Positions 61,004 to 64,000 of a stretch of DNA of 64,000 nucleotides are shown piece by piece. The position numbers and the translations under genes were made by a program. This DNA comes from Streptomyces litmocidini. GTDB taxonomy: Bacteria > Actinomycetota > Actinomycetes > Streptomycetales > Streptomycetaceae. Each line of letters opens with the position of its first letter. Position 1 is the first letter of the stretch. The DNA is taken from assembly GCF_014649755.1 (NCBI RefSeq), contig NZ_BMTQ01000005.1:523761-587760 (forward strand). The letters are read 5' to 3'. Under the pieces are notes generated by a model. It was not told the DNA's origin. It worked only from the letters and a program-made list of their open reading frames with translations, and searched no databases.

Positions 61004-61731
61004 CTGGCAAGACCTGCGAGCAATGCACCATCCAGATCCCGGCCCATCAGCGTCTTCGCCGGAAGATGTGCAACCGCTGCTACTGCGCTTGGGTGGCGAA
61101 CCCGAGCAACGCGTCCAAGGTGAGGCGGCTAAATCGCCCGATCCTCGAGCGAGTCAACGAGAGAACTGCGGCACAGTCCAACGGATGCATCCACTGGACC
61201 GGAAGCTTGAACGAGCACGGCTATGGGCGCATATCGATCAAGAAGGAAATGCACCTCGCCCATCGCGTGGTCTACCAGGAAGTGGTCGGACCGCTCCCCG
61301 ATGGAGTCATGCTCGACCACACATGCCACAACCTTGATGAGTCATGCGGCGGGGGGTCCGGATGCCTCCACCGCCGCTGCGTGAATCCCGCGCACCTTGA
61401 GCCGGTGACCAACGTCGAAAACCAGGAACGGTCGAAGAACACACACGCCGGCCGTCGGATCCTCATGGACACCTGCATCCGGGGACACCGATACACCCCC
61501 GAGACCACGTATATAGACGCGAATGGGCACAGGTCGTGCCGGACTTGCGCTCGCCTCCTGCATGAGGCTGCATTGCGGGATAAGCCGCCCGCGGTCATCC
61601 GCAAGTTCTGCAAGAACGGGCACGCCATGACGGCAGAGAACACTCGAATCAGGGGAAGGTACGTCTGCTGCAAGCTCTGCGAGGCTGCGCGGGCTCGCCG
61701 AATGCGAGCTAGGCAGAAGGAGCAAGCCTGA
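61000..61731 (+). CDS. HNH endonuclease with N-terminal zinc finger
   Basis: 243 residues, ATG 61000 with GGAGGGG just upstream and a 4-bp overlap on the deformylase fusion. A Cys-rich start (CEQCT, then CNRCYCAW) precedes N-G-C-I-H-W-T-G and the HNH_3 core H-R-V-V-Y-Q, then L-D-H-T-C-H-N and C-V-N-P-A-H-L-E. Further C-x-x-H and C-x-x-C-R blocks lie in the C-terminal third. It resembles homing endonucleases, but it is in an operon rather than inserted in a gene. Confidence 0.85.
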   Translation: MTGKTCEQCTIQIPAHQRLRRKMCNRCYCAWVANPSNASKVRRLNRPILERVNERTAAQSNGCIHWTGSLNEHGYGRISIKKEMHLAHRVVYQEVVGPLPDGVMLDHTCHNLDESCGGGSGCLHRRCVNPAHLEPVTNVENQERSKNTHAGRRILMDTCIRGHRYTPETTYIDANGHRSCRTCARLLHEAALRDKPPAVIRKFCKNGHAMTAENTRIRGRYVCCKLCEAARARRMRARQKEQA

Positions 61732-61745
61732 CCCCGAACGCACTG

Positions 61746-61773
61746 AAGCCCGCCACCTCACGGTGGCGGGCTT
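61746..61773. terminator. Bidirectional terminator
   Basis: Perfect 12-bp stem (AAGCCCGCCACC/GGTGGCGGGCTT), loop TCAC, between converging genes at 61731 and 61794. Confidence 0.75.
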
Positions 61774-61793
61774 CGTCGTGGGTTTGCGGGCGT

Positions 61794-62051
61794 CTACAGG
61801 CCGTCGGTGTTGAGCAGGTGCTGGTACGCGTACAGGAATCGGTGTGTCTGCTCGGGGGTGGCGGGGGCCTCGGGCTCGGAGAAGCGGCTGTCCGCCCATG
61901 AGGTCTTGCCGCTGGTGCTGATGTACAGCTGTCCGCTGGCGATCCGGTACGTCGTGTCCATCGTGAGGTTCTTCTGCCTTGTAGGGATGGTCTTCTTGAA
62001 GCCTTCGTTCTGGTCGAGCAGCTGCTGGCGTACTGCGGCTGTCAAGCGCAT
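61794..62051 (-). CDS. Hypothetical small protein
   Basis: 85 residues, ATG 62051. It contains a short β-pair (T-Y-R-I-A-S-G-Q-L-Y-I-S-T-S-G-K-T-S-W) and a helical end. No family recognised. Confidence 0.6.
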   Translation of the reverse strand: MRLTAAVRQQLLDQNEGFKKTIPTRQKNLTMDTTYRIASGQLYISTSGKTSWADSRFSEPEAPATPEQTHRFLYAYQHLLNTDGL

Positions 62052-62213
62052 GGTGCCCCCACGGTTCGTAACTGTGCGGGGATCATGCCACGCCCCGGCC
62101 AGTCGGCAGGGGCGTATCCGGCCATGGGTGAGCGCCCGCCTCTCGGGGGGATGAAGACGGGCGCTCGATCATGGTTCTGGGGTTGGGGCCGGTCTGGATG
62201 CGGACCGGCTGGA

Positions 62214-62612
62214 TCAGGCAGTGACAGCGGGGCGTGCGGCTTCGACGGCCGCGTCGATGAGCTGTTCGTACCGCTCTTCGCTGAGGAGTCCTTCGAGGGC
62301 GTTGTTGAGTGCCCAGCCGACGTCGAGGGTGTCGGGGAGGTCGCGGATGGCGCCGGGTCGGAGGATCTGGCTGAGGTGATCTCGCCGGTAGCAGAGGGTC
62401 GTCCGATTGTGCCGTTCGCGGTGGCGCGTGATGGCCTGCTGGGCGCACTCGACGAAGTAGACGTAGTCGTTGCCCATGAGTCGCTGCATGGTTTCGAGGG
62501 TGGCGTGTGCGGCCTGGGTTCCGATGGGCCAGTCGGCGGCCCGACCGAAGCGTTCTTCGAGGGCGTGCTGGAGTGCGTGCTGCTGCTGGAGGGCGTGTGT
62601 GTAGTCGTTCAC
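62214..62612 (-). CDS. Hypothetical helical protein
   Basis: 132 residues, mostly helix; E-R-F-G-R-A-A-D-W-P-I-G-T-Q-A-A-H near residue 20 and G-N-D-Y-V-Y-F-V-E-C-A-Q-Q. It faces away from the toxin-antitoxin pair. The function is unknown. Confidence 0.65.
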   Translation of the reverse strand: MNDYTHALQQQHALQHALEERFGRAADWPIGTQAAHATLETMQRLMGNDYVYFVECAQQAITRHRERHNRTTLCYRRDHLSQILRPGAIRDLPDTLDVGWALNNALEGLLSEERYEQLIDAAVEAARPAVTA

Positions 62613-62653
62613 GGGTTTGGGATAGCGCCGACTGGGACGACACCGGGGGAGAA

Positions 62654-62690
62654 CGAAGCGCCCGCCACCCGATGGGGTGGCGGGCTTCGT
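62654..62690. terminator. Terminator-like hairpin in a divergent gap
   Basis: CCCGCCACCC/GGGTGGCGGG (10-bp stem, GATG loop), extended by ACGAAG/CTTCGT. It lies between divergent genes, so it would stop either read-through from the left or incoming transcription from the right. Confidence 0.6.
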
Positions 62691-62804
62691 CGCGCCTGCT
62701 GATGGGTCTGCGGCCTGGTTCTGGCCGCCTCTGTGAACGCAGTGTCCACGCCTGCACCAATGTCACCCTTTGTGACCTGGTGAAACTCACTGAGACTCAT
62801 CGAG

Positions 62805-62838
62805 ACGTGTGGACACGTGTCGAGTTCTGAACTACTTT
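62805..62838 (+). promoter_or_regulatory. Promoter/operator of the toxin-antitoxin operon
   Basis: TGGACA (62810-62815) and TACTTT (62833-62838) are 17 bp apart. The -35 is overlapped by inverted repeats ACGTGT-GG-ACACGT and GACACGTGTC, and AGTTC-T-GAACT lies between -35 and -10. ATG follows 8 bases after the -10, so a leaderless transcript is likely. This fits autoregulation by the antitoxin. Confidence 0.55.
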
Positions 62839-62845
62839 AGAAGTC

Positions 62846-63337
62846 ATGACCGCCATGCCAGCAGAAGTGAACTTCTCGGAGCTCGTGAAGAGCCCCGTAG
62901 CTACCGTCGCGCGGCTGCAGGACAGCCCCCGCAAGGGTCTGCTGCTGCACCGCCGTGGCGACGAAGAGGACCTCTACCTGACCACGGCCGCTCGGGCCGA
63001 GCAGGTCACTGAGGTCGTCGACTCGACCACCCGACTGTTTGTCGCACTCATGAAGAGCAACCCTCAGGCAGTCACCATGCTCACCGAGGTCTTCCCGGAG
63101 GCGTTCCCGTGGGTCCGCTTCCTGCCTAAGAAGGCCGTCCAGGAGTTCCTTGTCGAGTTCATGGAGACCGCACGCGCGGCCTCCGACCTCGGTACCGTTG
63201 GGCCGATCGTGCCGCTCATCGCGGCATGGAAGTCGACCGCCGAGGTGTACGCGGACCAGGAGCTCTACAGCAAGCTGACCAGTCCGGAGGCGGGCGACTT
63301 CGGGGAAGTCGAGCCTCCGGAGGTACCTGCAGATTGA
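62846..63337 (+). CDS. Phd-like antitoxin (probable)
   Basis: 163 residues. The N terminus V-N-F-S-E-L-V-K-S-P-V-A-T-V-A-R-L resembles the Phd/YefM β-α start, and the rest is unusually long and helical (~100 extra residues). It overlaps the downstream toxin-like gene by 4 bp (TTGA) and has palindromes in its promoter, both typical of type II antitoxins. Confidence 0.7.
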   Translation: MTAMPAEVNFSELVKSPVATVARLQDSPRKGLLLHRRGDEEDLYLTTAARAEQVTEVVDSTTRLFVALMKSNPQAVTMLTEVFPEAFPWVRFLPKKAVQEFLVEFMETARAASDLGTVGPIVPLIAAWKSTAEVYADQELYSKLTSPEAGDFGEVEPPEVPAD

Positions 63338-63687
63338 GCAATAAGAGGGGGGACTTCGTCGTCCCGCCGCCCAAGCCGGGCGAATACAAGATCCGATTCG
63401 GGGTCAAGGGTGTTGGGACCGGGTGGCAGGAGCTTTGCGCCGAAGCCCCCAGCAACACTGCCGATGCTTGGTTCACGATGCGGACCGGGCCGGCGCCTGC
63501 AGTGCAGACCGCTCGCCATCATCAGTTGAAGTACGACCTGGCAACGGTCGTCTTCGACGGCAAGCGCCGCGACCAGTGGCAGATCGAGGTCACGAGCGGC
63601 GGGCGCGTCTGGTACGTGGTCGACGAGGAACGCAAGATCGTGTGGCTCCTCCATGCGGCCAGCAGGCACCCGAAGAAGACCGAGTAA
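63334..63687 (+). CDS. RelE/ParE-fold toxin (probable)
   Basis: 117 residues from TTG 63334, overlapping the antitoxin stop. The C-terminal half R-V-W-Y-V-V-D-E-E-R-K-I-V-W-L-L-H-A-A-S-R-H-P-K-K is a typical toxin strand-turn-strand ending. Family members cleave mRNA or block replication; the exact type is unknown. Confidence 0.72.
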   Translation: MSNKRGDFVVPPPKPGEYKIRFGVKGVGTGWQELCAEAPSNTADAWFTMRTGPAPAVQTARHHQLKYDLATVVFDGKRRDQWQIEVTSGGRVWYVVDEERKIVWLLHAASRHPKKTE

Positions 63688-63697
63688 CGGCGAACGA

Positions 63698-63723
63698 GCC
63701 CTCCACCCGATCGGGTGGAGGGC
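63698..63723 (+). terminator. Terminator of the toxin-antitoxin operon
   Basis: Nearly perfect palindrome GCCCTCCACCCGA/TCGGGTGGAGGGC, 11 bp after the toxin stop, followed by TTCGTCG. It resembles the hairpins at 61746 and 62654. Confidence 0.75.
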
Positions 63724-63764
63724 TTCGTCGTGTCCTGCCGTCGACCGTCGCCGTTGCTCTTGCC

Positions 63765-63950
63765 GTGAACACTCCTGAGCCTGTGACCGGCGACTACCCG
63801 TCCGCTCCCCGCCTGCCCCTGCTGACTGCCGCGGAGGCCCGTGACGCGGTCCGGCACCTGTTCCTGCTCGAGCAGCTGGATCTGTCCCCGCGGGGTGCGG
63901 CGGCCGGACAGCTCGCGTCGGAGCTGGCCCGGCGGCTGCCTGCCGACTAG
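63765..63950 (+). CDS. Small protein, possibly regulatory
   Basis: 61 residues from GTG 63765. It has a helical E-A-R-D-A-V-R-H-L-F-L-L-E-Q-L-D-L and no domain. A terminator lies before it. Confidence 0.5.
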   Translation: MNTPEPVTGDYPSAPRLPLLTAAEARDAVRHLFLLEQLDLSPRGAAAGQLASELARRLPAD

Positions 63951-63965
63951 GACTTGTCCGGCCGA

Positions 63966-64000
63966 TCATGTGCGGAGCCAGATGACGAGGGCTGCGGCAG
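63966..64000 (-). CDS. Possible end of an IS5-like transposase (cut by window edge)
   Basis: In one minus-strand frame the last 35 bp read A-A-A-L-V-I-W-L-R-T-stop, similar to the C terminus of Streptomyces IS5-type transposases. Only ~10 residues are visible, so this is weak. Confidence 0.3.
   Translation of the reverse strand, partial: AAALVIWLRT

Larger units (their letters stand above)
25671..64000. mobile_element. Prophage-like integrated element (HK97-type siphovirus with Tra/Spd genes), right end not reached
   Basis: Host synteny ends in rnpB at 25.7 kb. From there the window holds a repressor-like gene, a full minus-strand HK97 head and tail gene set, a lysis cassette, an FtsK/SpdB module, and short overlapping early genes. 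At least 38 kb are present. No integrase, excisionase or replication initiator was found, so these must be at the right end. Confidence 0.9.

Noticed and set aside
25671..64000. CRISPR array
   Set aside because: No regularly spaced direct repeats were seen; the phased GTTCCGA copies are too short and adjacent to the att core.

Overview
The window is high-GC actinobacterial DNA, almost certainly a Streptomyces chromosome. It carries an F420 pathway reductase, an EfeUOB iron importer with IdeR/DmdR-type iron boxes, Tat substrates, a SARP-type regulator and a recognisable Streptomyces-type rnpB 3' end. It has two parts: ordinary chromosome (1 to about 25.67 kb) and a prophage-like integrated element (about 25.67 kb to beyond the right edge).

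Chromosomal part. From the left: a truncated AfsR/SARP regulator, a site-2-protease-like membrane protein, an NADPH:F420 reductase, an MFS exporter, a type I methionine aminopeptidase, and an iron/haem cluster with three iron-box-like sites (haem oxygenase; the lipoprotein efeO, the Tat-exported DyP peroxidase efeB and the permease efeU; then a lipoprotein). Next come a prim-pol-like protein, a TetR regulator divergent from a dimethylargininase-like gene, an Rsm22-family methyltransferase, a Bcr/CflA exporter, a Gfo/Idh/MocA oxidoreductase, a PhoD phosphatase, an SDR, small enzymes and a family 2 glycosyltransferase. The chromosome stops at the last ~45 nt of rnpB (minus strand), which keeps its terminator but has lost the rest of the gene. 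The 3' end of rnpB is therefore the inferred attachment site.

Element. Next to the att site are four copies of GTTCCGA, three of them exactly 10 bp apart (probable integrase/excisionase arm sites), a strong terminator, a small SOS-box-linked gene and an XRE repressor-like gene. All virion genes lie on the minus strand and read right to left: HNH nuclease, probable small terminase, large terminase, HK97 portal, prohead protease, capsid, head-tail connectors, tail tube, frameshifted tail chaperones, tape measure, a lectin-bearing tail protein, amidase endolysin and holin-like membrane proteins. To the right is an early minus-strand operon of many very small genes with an FtsK/SpoIIIE (Tra-like) ATPase and an SpdB-like protein, the mating and spreading genes of Streptomyces plasmids and AICEs. 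The plus-strand region at 59-64 kb holds an XRE-peptide deformylase fusion, an HNH endonuclease and a toxin-antitoxin pair. No integrase or replication gene is seen; they should lie to the right of the window.

Most notable system. Just past the lysis end of the late operon sits a self-contained minus-strand module: two tandem Y RNA genes followed by a Ro60 (TROVE-vWA) gene. The promoter-distal Y RNA carries a complete circularly permuted tRNA-like domain (T arm, capped acceptor stem, D arm, plus an extra hairpin with a 7-nt anticodon-like loop). The other is a minimal stem-loop with the same Ro60-binding internal loop. This is a complete Ro60/Y RNA ribonucleoprotein unit carried as prophage cargo. 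The second standout is the HTH-deformylase fusion, whose deformylase catalytic residues are all present.
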